A DNA stretch of 34,823 nucleotides from Bacteroidota bacterium (GTDB lineage: Bacteria; Bacteroidota; Bacteroidia; Chitinophagales; Saprospiraceae), in contig JACRAN010000223.1 in assembly GCA_016234735.1 (NCBI GenBank), positions 1 to 34,823 on the forward strand, read 5' to 3'. How positions within the stretch are numbered: the first letter of the stretch is position 1; the number at the start of each line of letters is the position of its first letter. Positions 23,472-30,661 of the stretch are shown piece by piece. The notes under the pieces are model-generated. The model worked only from the letters and a program-made list of their open reading frames with translations. It ran no database searches and had not been told where the DNA came from. Made by a program: the position numbers and the translations under genes.

Positions 23472-24971
23472 GTGAAAACACTCACAACCATACTCAACAA
23501 CATCCAACTAAAAACCCTCCTCGGCTCAACGGAGCAGGAGATAACCGCCTTGACATTGGACAGCCGCAAGGCAGCACCCGGCACCCTCTTCGCCGCCCTC
23601 CGGGGTACGGCGACCGACGGCCACGCCTACATCGGCAAGGCCATCGAGAACGGGGCGACGGCGGTGCTTTGCGAGGAACTGCCAGCAGAAAGGCACGACC
23701 ACATAACCTACGTGCAGGTGGCGGACAGCGCCGAGGCTTTCGGAAGGATTGCCTCGGAATTTTATGACCGCCCCAGCGAAAAACTGAAGCTCGTCGGCGT
23801 CACCGGCACCAACGGGAAGACGACGACGGCGACCTTGCTCTACGACCTTTTTACAGCGTTGGGCTATAAAGTTGGCCTGATTTCGACGATTGAAAATAAA
23901 GTGAACAAACGCAGTGTGACCTCTACCCACACAACACCGGATGCAGGAGCCATCAACTTACTGATACAACAAATGGTGGAGGCAGGCTGCGATTACGCCT
24001 TCATGGAAGTCAGCTCCCATGCTGTCGTCCAGAGGCGTATCGCCGGTCTTTTTTTTGCGGGAGGCATGTTCACAAACATCACGCACGACCACCTCGATTA
24101 CCACAAAACGTTCCGTGCGTACATCGAAGCCAAGAAGTTGTTCTTTGACAATTTGCCCAAAACGGCCTTCGCACTCGTCAACATCGACGACCGGCGGGGC
24201 GAGGTGATGCTGCAAAACACGAAGGCCAAGGCCCACACGTTTGCGCTGCGAAAAGCGGCGGATTTTAAAGTAAAAATGCTCGACAACAGTTTGACCGGCT
24301 TGCACCTCGACCTCGATGGTCACGATTTCTATGCCTGCCTCATTGGCGAGTTCAATGCCTACAACCTGCTCGGCGTGTACGCCGTGGCAGTGTTGCTGGG
24401 GCAAAAAAAGGAGGAAGTGCTGCGAATCCTCAGCGGCCTGCGGGCTGCCGAGGGCCGTTTCGACCAGGTGGTGAGCCGGGAGCGCAACGTCATCGGCATC
24501 GTCGATTACGCCCACACGCCCGATGCGCTTGAGAAGGTGCTGTCCACCATCGACCAGCTCCGCAAAGGCGGGGGCCGCATCATCACGGTGGTCGGCTGCG
24601 GCGGCGACCGGGACCGAACCAAGCGCCCGCTGATGGCCAAAGTCGCCTGCGATTACAGCGACCAGGTCATCCTCACCAGCGACAACCCCCGCAGCGAGGA
24701 GCCGGAAGCCATCCTCGCGGAGATGGAACCGGGCGTTCCGGCAGTGGCCCGCCGCAAGGTGCTGACCATCACCGACCGAAGGCAGGCCATCCGAACGGCT
24801 TGTTCGCTGGCGCAAACGGGCGACGTGATTCTGGTGGCGGGCAAAGGGCATGAAAAATACCAGGAAATCAAGGGCGTGAAGCACGATTTTGACGACAAAA
24901 AAGAACTGAGCGAAGCCTTTGGGATTTACGATTTACGATTTACGATTTACGATTCTGACGACAGGCCATGA
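23472..24971 (+). CDS. murE: UDP-MurNAc-tripeptide synthetase (meso-DAP adding)
   Basis: A 499-residue Mur ligase adding the third residue to UDP-MurNAc-dipeptide. ATP loop GTNGKTT (112-118), EVSSHAV around 179-185, DNPR at 404-407, which selects meso-diaminopimelate, and AGKGHEKYQ near the end. The start is GTG 23472 giving MKTLTTILNN. Residues from about 485 to the stop (IYDLRFTIYD and on) are encoded by the ATTTACG heptad array and are not native MurE sequence. Its stop overlaps the ATG of the following S23 gene (ATGA). Confidence 0.95.
   Translation: MKTLTTILNNIQLKTLLGSTEQEITALTLDSRKAAPGTLFAALRGTATDGHAYIGKAIENGATAVLCEELPAERHDHITYVQVADSAEAFGRIASEFYDRPSEKLKLVGVTGTNGKTTTATLLYDLFTALGYKVGLISTIENKVNKRSVTSTHTTPDAGAINLLIQQMVEAGCDYAFMEVSSHAVVQRRIAGLFFAGGMFTNITHDHLDYHKTFRAYIEAKKLFFDNLPKTAFALVNIDDRRGEVMLQNTKAKAHTFALRKAADFKVKMLDNSLTGLHLDLDGHDFYACLIGEFNAYNLLGVYAVAVLLGQKKEEVLRILSGLRAAEGRFDQVVSRERNVIGIVDYAHTPDALEKVLSTIDQLRKGGGRIITVVGCGGDRDRTKRPLMAKVACDYSDQVILTSDNPRSEEPEAILAEMEPGVPAVARRKVLTITDRRQAIRTACSLAQTGDVILVAGKGHEKYQEIKGVKHDFDDKKELSEAFGIYDLRFTIYDSDDRP
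24924..24954. repeat. ATTTACG heptad array, left arm
   Basis: Four exact tandem copies of ATTTACG followed by ATT, read through as the C-terminal codons of murE. It is complementary to 25354-25384. Confidence 0.9.
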
Positions 24972-25333
24972 AGGAAGATGATTTAAAAAAGCGGTTTAAG
25001 GATTTTGCGATTTCTGTGATTTGCTTCGCCAAAGGGCTGCCAGAGACATTTGAAATGAGGGTCATCAGGAGCCAAATAGTAGATTCTGGCACATCGCCTG
25101 GCGCAAATTACAGGGCGGCTTGTAGAGCGAAATCGGGACCTGATTTCATCAACAAGTTGAAAATTGTAGAAGAAGAACTGGATGAAACGCAATACTGGCT
25201 TGAATTGATTGTTGGGATGCTTCCTGAAAAAAGACAGGAAGCGGGGGTGGTTTGGAAAGAAGCGGACGAACCATTGGCAATAACGGTTGCCTCAATCAAA
25301 ACAAAAAGACAAACAACGGCGAAGAATGCTTGA
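24968..25333 (+). CDS. Four-helix-bundle protein (S23 / 23S rRNA IVS-encoded family)
   Basis: A 121-residue protein of the S23/TIGR02436 family. The diagnostic block is SGTSPGANYRAA followed by SGPDFINKLKIVEEELDET and QYWLELI. Relatives are encoded inside intervening sequences of 23S rRNA genes, and the accessory protein Avd of diversity-generating retroelements has the same fold; these form basic pentamers that bind nucleic acid. A biochemical function is not settled. Its ATG overlaps the murE stop codon. The C-terminal 25 residues are basic and divergent. Confidence 0.85.
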   Translation: MKEDDLKKRFKDFAISVICFAKGLPETFEMRVIRSQIVDSGTSPGANYRAACRAKSGPDFINKLKIVEEELDETQYWLELIVGMLPEKRQEAGVVWKEADEPLAITVASIKTKRQTTAKNA

Positions 25334-25353
25334 CAATTTAGCAGATTCATCCC

Positions 25354-25384
25354 AATCGTAAATCGTCATTCGTACTTCGTAAAT
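25354..25384. repeat. Degenerate heptad array, right arm
   Basis: Contains CGTAAAT twice with two decayed units between; complementary to the left arm at 24924-24954 with four mismatches in 31 positions. It ends 6 bases before the mraY start. Confidence 0.8.
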
Positions 25385-25390
25385 GACAAA

Positions 25391-26647
25391 ATGCTGTACG
25401 AACTTTTCAACTGGTTGGACACGAACTATGATTTCACAGGTGCAGGCTTGTGGAAATACATCAGTTTCCGGGCAGGGATGGGGATAGTTATTTCGCTGAT
25501 TATCAGCATGTTGTTCGGCGGACGCATCATCCGGTTTATGCAAAAACTGCAAATCGGGGAGACCGTCCGGGACCTGGGGCTGGAAGGGCAATTGTCAAAA
25601 AAAGGCACGCCGACAATGGGCGGCGTGATTATCATCATGGGCATCGTCGTACCGGTGCTGCTCGTGGCGGACTTGAATAATATTTACGTTCTAATCATGC
25701 TCGTCGTGACGACCTGGATGGCCATCATCGGGTTTGTGGATGATTACATCAAGGTTTTTAAAAAGAACAAGGAAGGGTTGAGCAGCAAATCCAAGCTGGT
25801 CGGCCAGGTCGTTTGCGGGTTGATTGTGGCGCTGATGATGATTGGCAGCGACGAAATCGTGACCCGGATGGACGTGGAAAAAGGGGAGGAATTGGGCTAC
25901 GAGCAAGTAGGCGGGCGCTTTGAAACGCAGGACGCTGTGGGCGACACGATTGAAGTGGCGCACTACAAGGCTTACGTGACAAATCTACCGTTTTTGAAAA
26001 ACAACCAATTGGACTACGCAAGGTTGTTGCCGTTCGAAAGAGAGCGGGACATGAAGTGGGTGTGGCTGATTTTTGTGCCGATGGTGATCCTGATCATCAC
26101 CGCCGTGAGCAACGCAGCCAATTTGACAGACGGATTGGACGGCCTCGCCACCGGCGTGAGCAGTGTGGTAGCGATGACGCTTGCCATTTTTGCTTACGTG
26201 AGCGGCAACGTCATCCTGGCGAATTACCTCAACGTGTTTTACCTGCCGGGCACGGGCGAGCTGGTGATTTTCGCCGCCTGCCTGCTCGGTGCCTGCACCG
26301 GATTTTTGTGGTACAACGCTTATCCGGCGCAGGTTTTCATGGGCGACACGGGCAGCCTGACGCTCGGCGGCATCATCGCCACGCTGGCGATTTTGCTCCG
26401 CAAGGAGTTGCTCATCCCGGTGCTGTGCGGGGTGTTCGTGGCGGAAAACCTTTCGGTAATGTTGCAGGTGTCGTACTTCAAGTACACCAAACGGAAGTAC
26501 GGCGAGGGCCGCCGGATTTTCCTGATGTCGCCGCTTCACCACCACTTCCAGAAGAAGGGAATGCCGGAAGCGAAGATTGTCACGAGGTTCTGGATTGTGA
26601 GTATTCTGCTGGCGGTGCTGACGATTTTGACGCTGAAAGTGAGATAA
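25391..26647 (+). CDS. mraY: Phospho-N-acetylmuramoyl-pentapeptide-transferase
   Basis: A 418-residue integral membrane enzyme with about 10 helices that makes lipid I by transferring phospho-MurNAc-pentapeptide to undecaprenyl phosphate. Motifs: KKGTPTMGGVIII, GFVDDYIKV, NAANLTDGLDGLA (catalytic Asp/Asn), MGDTGSL and SPLHHHFQKKG. The region between helices around residues 150-210 is longer than in E. coli MraY, as is common in Bacteroidota. Start at ATG 25391 immediately after the IVS-like element. Confidence 0.96.
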   Translation: MLYELFNWLDTNYDFTGAGLWKYISFRAGMGIVISLIISMLFGGRIIRFMQKLQIGETVRDLGLEGQLSKKGTPTMGGVIIIMGIVVPVLLVADLNNIYVLIMLVVTTWMAIIGFVDDYIKVFKKNKEGLSSKSKLVGQVVCGLIVALMMIGSDEIVTRMDVEKGEELGYEQVGGRFETQDAVGDTIEVAHYKAYVTNLPFLKNNQLDYARLLPFERERDMKWVWLIFVPMVILIITAVSNAANLTDGLDGLATGVSSVVAMTLAIFAYVSGNVILANYLNVFYLPGTGELVIFAACLLGACTGFLWYNAYPAQVFMGDTGSLTLGGIIATLAILLRKELLIPVLCGVFVAENLSVMLQVSYFKYTKRKYGEGRRIFLMSPLHHHFQKKGMPEAKIVTRFWIVSILLAVLTILTLKVR

Positions 26648-26650
26648 TTT

Positions 26651-27223
26651 ATGCCTGAACTCATCATCATAGCCGGAGCGAACGGAGTGGGAAAGACCAC
26701 TTTTGCCCGACCGTATGTGGCAGAGTTGGGCTATGATTTTCTGAACGCAGATGACATCGCCAAAAAGTTGAGCGATGAGGGCGAACCAAGCCCGATGGTA
26801 GCTGCAGGCCGGGTTTTCTTTGAAAGGTTGAAGCAAGCCCTTGACAATCACCAGGATGTAGTGGTTGAAACGACTTTGTCCGGTTCGTACATCAACAAAG
26901 TTGCTAAACGGGCAAGGAGCGCTAATTATAAAATCAAGTTGATTTACATTTTCATTGAAAGCCCAGAGGCATGTTTGGAGCGGGTGAAAATGAGGATTGC
27001 CAAAGGCGGCCATGAAGTGCCGGAGGAGGATGTGAAAAGGCGTTTTTATCGAAGCCTATCTAACTTCTGGGACAATTTTCGCAGCATGGTAAACGAATGG
27101 TTGTTGTTCTTCAACGGAGATTTTGGTTTCCAAGGAGTTGCAAGTTTTGACGGCCAAATTTCGAGTACGGAAAATCCTGTTTTATTAGAATATTTCATGA
27201 AAATATTGAGACATGAGAAATGA
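26651..27223 (+). CDS. Zeta-toxin-like P-loop kinase (COG4185 type)
   Basis: A 190-residue P-loop protein. The Walker A is GANGVGKTT (9-17), followed by DFLNADDIAKKLS, VETTLSGSY (32-residue-later switch typical of zeta/COG4185 kinases), and RIAKGGHEVPEEDVKRRFYR. Zeta toxins phosphorylate UDP-GlcNAc or UDP-MurNAc-type sugars and so poison peptidoglycan synthesis; whether this member does so is unknown. It starts 3 bases after mraY, inside the operon, and is AT-richer than mraY and murD. It pairs with the 67-residue gene behind it. Confidence 0.75.
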   Translation: MPELIIIAGANGVGKTTFARPYVAELGYDFLNADDIAKKLSDEGEPSPMVAAGRVFFERLKQALDNHQDVVVETTLSGSYINKVAKRARSANYKIKLIYIFIESPEACLERVKMRIAKGGHEVPEEDVKRRFYRSLSNFWDNFRSMVNEWLLFFNGDFGFQGVASFDGQISSTENPVLLEYFMKILRHEK

Positions 27224-27416
27224 GCAAAGTGAAACATTTTTGAGAGAAAAAATCGAAATCGAAAGAATTGCAAATCAGGCAGTTATGAAAGCCAAAGAAG
27301 AAAACAAGCGCTTTGGAATTCCCGAATTTTTCTCAAAAAACGGCGTGATTTATTATGTGCTTGAAGATGGCAACATCACCACCGAAAGACCCGAAATTTT
27401 GAAAGACAAAGCATAG
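27213..27416 (+). CDS. Small partner protein of the zeta-like kinase
   Basis: A 67-residue protein overlapping the kinase gene by 11 bases. N-terminal helix (EKIEIERIANQAVMKAKEEN) and a C-terminal beta hairpin (FSKNGVIYYVLEDGNI). I recall similar small proteins next to COG4185-type kinases, which suggests an antitoxin or cofactor role, but this is unproven. Toxin-first order would be less usual for a toxin-antitoxin pair. Confidence 0.6.
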   Translation: MRNEQSETFLREKIEIERIANQAVMKAKEENKRFGIPEFFSKNGVIYYVLEDGNITTERPEILKDKA

Positions 27417-27458
27417 CCCTGAGTGGCATTTTGAACCAAAACAAACACGAACAAACGC

Positions 27459-28775
27459 ATGAAAGTTACCATCCTTGGAGGCGGGGAAAGCGGCACAGGT
27501 GCGGCGCTTTTGGCGAAGCATCTTGGCTACGAGGTTTTCCTCTCCGACGGGGGCATTTTGAAAGACCAGTACAAACAACAATTAGGAGATAAAGGCATTC
27601 CATACGAGGAAAGCAAACACACATGGACAAGCACTTTCGATGCCGATGAAATTGTCAAAAGCCCGGGTATCCCCGATTCCCTCCCGCTCATCAAAGAGCT
27701 GAAAGCCCTGGGCAAGCCGATAATTTCCGAAATTGAATTTGCGGGCCGGCACACGTCGGCGACCATCATTGGCATCACGGGGAGTAACGGGAAAACTACC
27801 ACCACGAGGCTTACCCACCACCTGCTCACCACGGCAGGCTACCACGCAGCCCTCGGCGGTAACGTCGGTTTGAGTTTCGCCCGGAACATCATCGAGAAAA
27901 AGTGCGATTACCACGTGCTGGAACTGAGCAGTTTCCAGTTGGACGGCATCGTGTCCTTCCGACCGCACGTAGCCATTTTGCTCAACATCACGCCTGACCA
28001 TTTGGACAGGTACGAGTACAAAATGGAAAACTACGTCCGGTCGAAGTTCCGCATCGCCATGAACCAACGGGAACAGGACCTGCTCATCACCAATGCGGAC
28101 GACCCGGAAATCGTGAGATTTAGGAAATCTTCAAGATTTCCTAAATCTGATGGGCCGAGAGTGATTGAAGTCCCAACCCATTTCGACAGCACCAAAAAGT
28201 TGGTGGTCGCAGGTTCGGAGTTTGACATGACGCAATGTGCCCTCAAAGGAAGGCACAACTTTTTCAACGCTGCCTGCGCCATCCACGCCGCCAAAGCGGT
28301 AGGCGTGGGCGACGAGGCCATCCAGCAGGGGCTGAACACCTTCGTGAACGCCCCGCACCGGCTCGAATTTGTCGCTGAAATCAACGGCGTGGAATACGTC
28401 AACGACAGCAAGGCGACCAATGTGGACTCGGTTTTTTACGCCTTGCAGGCGATGGAAAAACCGGTGGTCTGGATAGCGGGCGGCACCGACAAGGGCAACG
28501 ATTACAGCCAAATCGAAGACCTCGTCCGGCAGAAAGTGAAAGCGCTCATCTGTCTCGGCGTGGACAACTCGAAACTGCTCAGGGTTTTTTCGCCCCTGTT
28601 GAAAAACATCGAAGAAACCGGCAGCGCAAGCGAAGCGGTGGAACGGGCCACCATTTACGCCGAAAGCGGCGACGTGGTGCTACTCAGCCCGGCGTGTGCG
28701 AGTTTTGATTTGTTCAACAATTACGAAGACAGGGGAGAGCAGTTTAAAAAGGCAGTTATGAGTTATGAGTTATGA
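27459..28775 (+). CDS. murD: UDP-N-acetylmuramoyl-L-alanine--D-glutamate ligase
   Basis: A 438-residue Mur ligase that adds D-glutamate. It opens with the Rossmann-type MKVTILGGGESGTGAALLAK; ATP loop GSNGKTTTT at 108-116; NDSKATNVDS and LLSPACASFDLFNNYEDRG near the C-terminus. Two oddities: a perfect 15-bp inverted repeat (28116-28148) is translated in frame as about residues 220-230 (RFRKSSRFPKS), and the last codons (AVMSYEL) come from the heptad array that starts element 2. It should still be functional since the motifs are intact. Confidence 0.95.
   Translation: MKVTILGGGESGTGAALLAKHLGYEVFLSDGGILKDQYKQQLGDKGIPYEESKHTWTSTFDADEIVKSPGIPDSLPLIKELKALGKPIISEIEFAGRHTSATIIGITGSNGKTTTTRLTHHLLTTAGYHAALGGNVGLSFARNIIEKKCDYHVLELSSFQLDGIVSFRPHVAILLNITPDHLDRYEYKMENYVRSKFRIAMNQREQDLLITNADDPEIVRFRKSSRFPKSDGPRVIEVPTHFDSTKKLVVAGSEFDMTQCALKGRHNFFNAACAIHAAKAVGVGDEAIQQGLNTFVNAPHRLEFVAEINGVEYVNDSKATNVDSVFYALQAMEKPVVWIAGGTDKGNDYSQIEDLVRQKVKALICLGVDNSKLLRVFSPLLKNIEETGSASEAVERATIYAESGDVVLLSPACASFDLFNNYEDRGEQFKKAVMSYEL
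28116..28148. repeat. Perfect palindrome inside murD
   Basis: AGATTTAGGAAATCT (28116-28130) and its exact complement (28134-28148) are separated by TCA. The 33-base element keeps the murD frame open and adds 11 residues. Confidence 0.9.
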
Positions 28776-28829
28776 GTTATTTGGGGTTACGTTGTACGGG
28801 CAAATAACTCATAACTCCTCGCTCATAAC
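28754..28829. repeat. AGTTATG heptad array with internal hairpin, left arm
   Basis: Three exact AGTTATG copies and a partial one, then a spacer, then the complement: 28769-28783 pairs perfectly with 28801-28815. It therefore forms a local hairpin and can also pair with the right arm at 29229-29263. It contains the murD stop codon. Confidence 0.9.
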
Positions 28830-29200
28830 TACTTAAGGTTCGCTTTTTTGGTCAGGATGGCACTGCGGATCATTTTCAAAAGTTCTTCAGTGTCTTTGAA
28901 AATGGAGTTGAATTCGGCGGTGGATAAGTATTCGGTGGCATGAAGAAGTTCAAGCCAGTACAATGTCTCAGCGGTTTCTTTTTGGGCGATGCCCAATTTG
29001 TGGATGAAATCTGGCCCGCTTTCGCCGTTCTGAGCCTCACGAACATTTGCGCCTGGTGAAGTGCCAGATTTCAGCAGTTGTTTTGACATAACAAACTCAT
29101 GTTTCTCAGTAGTGAGATACTTGTAAAGTTTGACAATTCTAACGGCAAGTGCAAAGGATTTTTCCCGGATGGGAGATGGCTTCTTTTCATTTGTTTTCAT
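28829..29200 (-). CDS. Four-helix-bundle protein (S23 / 23S rRNA IVS-encoded family), antisense
   Basis: A 123-residue S23/TIGR02436 protein: KSFALAVRIVKLYKYL, MSKQLLKSGTSPGANVREAQ, then GESGPDFIHKLGIAQKETAE and LYWLELL, with a full fourth helix that the other copy lacks. I start it at ATG 29200 (MKTNEKKPSP); an ATG at 29266 would translate the heptad array. It is encoded opposite to all dcw genes, between murD and ftsW, so it needs its own promoter, and sense operon RNA is antisense to it. The two S23 copies share the motif core but differ elsewhere, so they are separate arrivals or old duplicates. Confidence 0.88.
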   Translation of the reverse strand: MKTNEKKPSPIREKSFALAVRIVKLYKYLTTEKHEFVMSKQLLKSGTSPGANVREAQNGESGPDFIHKLGIAQKETAETLYWLELLHATEYLSTAEFNSIFKDTEELLKMIRSAILTKKANLK

Positions 29201-29228
29201 CACAGCAATTGATTTGTATTTGTAGCAG

Positions 29229-29263
29229 ACCCCAAAATAACTCATAACTAATAACTCATAACT
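29229..29263. repeat. Heptad array, right arm of element 2
   Basis: ACCCCAAAA followed by TAACTCA-type units; complement of 28754-28787 apart from one mismatch and one inserted T. It ends 7 bases before the ftsW GTG. Confidence 0.9.
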
Positions 29264-29270
29264 CAAAAAA

Positions 29271-30632
29271 GTGAACTTCGGAGCCAGACTTTACGCAGAA
29301 TTACGAGGCGACCGTGTCATCTGGATGATACTGGCGGTGTTGAGCATTTTCAGCATCCTGGCCGTGTACAGCAGCACGGGCACCATCGCTTACAAACTGA
29401 GCGGGGGCAACACGACCTCCTACCTCATCAAGCACGTGCTGATACTCGGCTTCGGCTTGTTCCTGGCGTACCTGGCGTACCTTACGCCCTACATGCGGTT
29501 CATGCGGATGGCCCCCTGGCTGTGGCTGCTGGCCTTCGGGTTGCTGGTGTACACGCTTGGTTTTGGCAAAGAAATCAACCAGGCCCGGCGGTGGATTGAA
29601 ATCCCGTTCATCGGGCTGACCTTCCAGACTTCTGACTTCGCAAAAATGGCGCTTATCCTCCTTGTGGCTCGTGAAATCAGCCGCCACAAGGACTACATCA
29701 AAGATTTCAGCAAGGCGTTCGTGCCGATTATTTTGCCCATCATCCTCATCACCGGGCTGATTGCACCGGCGGATTTGAGTACGGCCATCGTGCTTTTCGC
29801 CACTTGTTTCACCATGATGTTCATCGGCAGGGTCGATTTTCGGTTCATGGGACTGCTGGTGCTGCTGGCGGTCGTCATGTTTGCCTTCCTGATTGTGGTA
29901 CACAAATTCGTCCCTGACATCGTGCGGGTGGACACCTGGACCAGCCGTTTGCAGGACTGGCTCGGCAATCCCGAAGGCACGTTTCAGAACCAACAGGCCA
30001 AAATCGCCATCGCCAACGGAGGGATTTTCGGCAGCGGCCCCGGCAACAGCATCCAGCGGAACTACCTGCCCACGCCCTACGCCGACTTCATCTACGCCGT
30101 TTTTTGCGAAGAATACGGCCTCGTGGGCAGCTTCATTTTGCTGGGATTGTACGTGATGCTGTTCTTCCGCACCGTGCGGTTGGTGACCATCAGCGAAAAA
30201 TCGTTCGGGGCCATGCTGGCCGTGGGTTTGAGTTTGAACATCGTGATTCAGGCGCTGACCAACATGGCCATCTCTGTCCAACTCGTGCCGGTCGGTGGCC
30301 TGACGCTGCCGATGGTCAGTTGGGGCGGCACTTCGGTGCTGTTTTCCTGCCTGTTTTTTGGCATCATCCTCAGCGTGAGCCGCTACATCGAGGCGGCTGC
30401 CGCACAGCAGGCACTGGCCGTGGAGGCCGTTCCGGTTGCTCCGCAACAACAAATGCCGCAGGGTGGTGGGCAGCAGGGCGGTGGTCAACAGCAACCACAG
30501 CGCCGTGATGGAGGTGGTCAGCAAGGCGGCGGTCAACGAAAAGATAGCGGAGGCGGGGGTGGAAACCGTCAAGGTGGTGGTGGCGGTCAGCAGGGTGGCG
30601 GTGGCCACAAAAAAGGAGGTGGGAACCGATAA
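29271..30632 (+). CDS. ftsW: Septal peptidoglycan glycosyltransferase FtsW
   Basis: A 453-residue SEDS protein with about 10 membrane helices that polymerises lipid II at the septum together with FtsI. Seen: VYSSTGTIAY, ARRWIEIPFIGLTFQTSDFAKM, PADLSTAIVLF, GSGPGNSIQRNYLPTPYADF and SVQLVPVGGLTLPMVSWGGT. The start is GTG 29271. The last 65 residues (about 389-453) form an unusual cytoplasmic tail made mostly of Gly, Gln, Arg and Lys, ending GGGNR; standard FtsW ends soon after the last helix. The tail DNA is a degenerate GGTGG-rich repeat. Confidence 0.95.
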   Translation: MNFGARLYAELRGDRVIWMILAVLSIFSILAVYSSTGTIAYKLSGGNTTSYLIKHVLILGFGLFLAYLAYLTPYMRFMRMAPWLWLLAFGLLVYTLGFGKEINQARRWIEIPFIGLTFQTSDFAKMALILLVAREISRHKDYIKDFSKAFVPIILPIILITGLIAPADLSTAIVLFATCFTMMFIGRVDFRFMGLLVLLAVVMFAFLIVVHKFVPDIVRVDTWTSRLQDWLGNPEGTFQNQQAKIAIANGGIFGSGPGNSIQRNYLPTPYADFIYAVFCEEYGLVGSFILLGLYVMLFFRTVRLVTISEKSFGAMLAVGLSLNIVIQALTNMAISVQLVPVGGLTLPMVSWGGTSVLFSCLFFGIILSVSRYIEAAAAQQALAVEAVPVAPQQQMPQGGGQQGGGQQQPQRRDGGGQQGGGQRKDSGGGGGNRQGGGGGQQGGGGHKKGGGNR

Positions 30633-30661
30633 TCCAAAAAACCGGCGCAACCAGAACAAAC

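Larger units (their letters stand above)
24924..25384 (+). mobile_element. Candidate IVS-like element 1 (S23 gene between terminal inverted repeats)
   Basis: A 461-bp unit. The left end (24924-24954) holds four exact ATTTACG heptads; the right end (25354-25384) is its complement with 27 of 31 positions matching. Between them lies only a four-helix-bundle S23 gene. The left arm forms the 3' end of murE and the right arm stops 6 bases before the mraY ATG. This layout resembles the IVS of 23S rRNA genes. No target duplication could be established. Confidence 0.5.
28754..29263 (-). mobile_element. Candidate IVS-like element 2 (antisense S23 gene between terminal inverted repeats)
   Basis: A 510-bp unit. 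Left end 28754-28787 (AGTTATG units then TTTGGGGT) and right end 29229-29263 are complementary with one mismatch and one extra base over 34 positions. Inside is one S23 gene, here opposite to the operon. The left arm provides the murD C-terminus and stop; the right arm ends 7 bases before the ftsW start. The layout equals element 1 but the repeat sequence differs. Confidence 0.5.

Noticed and set aside
24924-29263. Classical insertion sequences at the S23 loci
   Set aside because: There is no transposase gene, and no target-site duplication could be established from this single sequence. The units are better described as IVS-like candidates.
28829-29266. Longer S23 protein starting at 29266
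   Set aside because: The extra N-terminus (MSYELLVMSY) is just the translated heptad array; the start at 29200 gives the usual family length.
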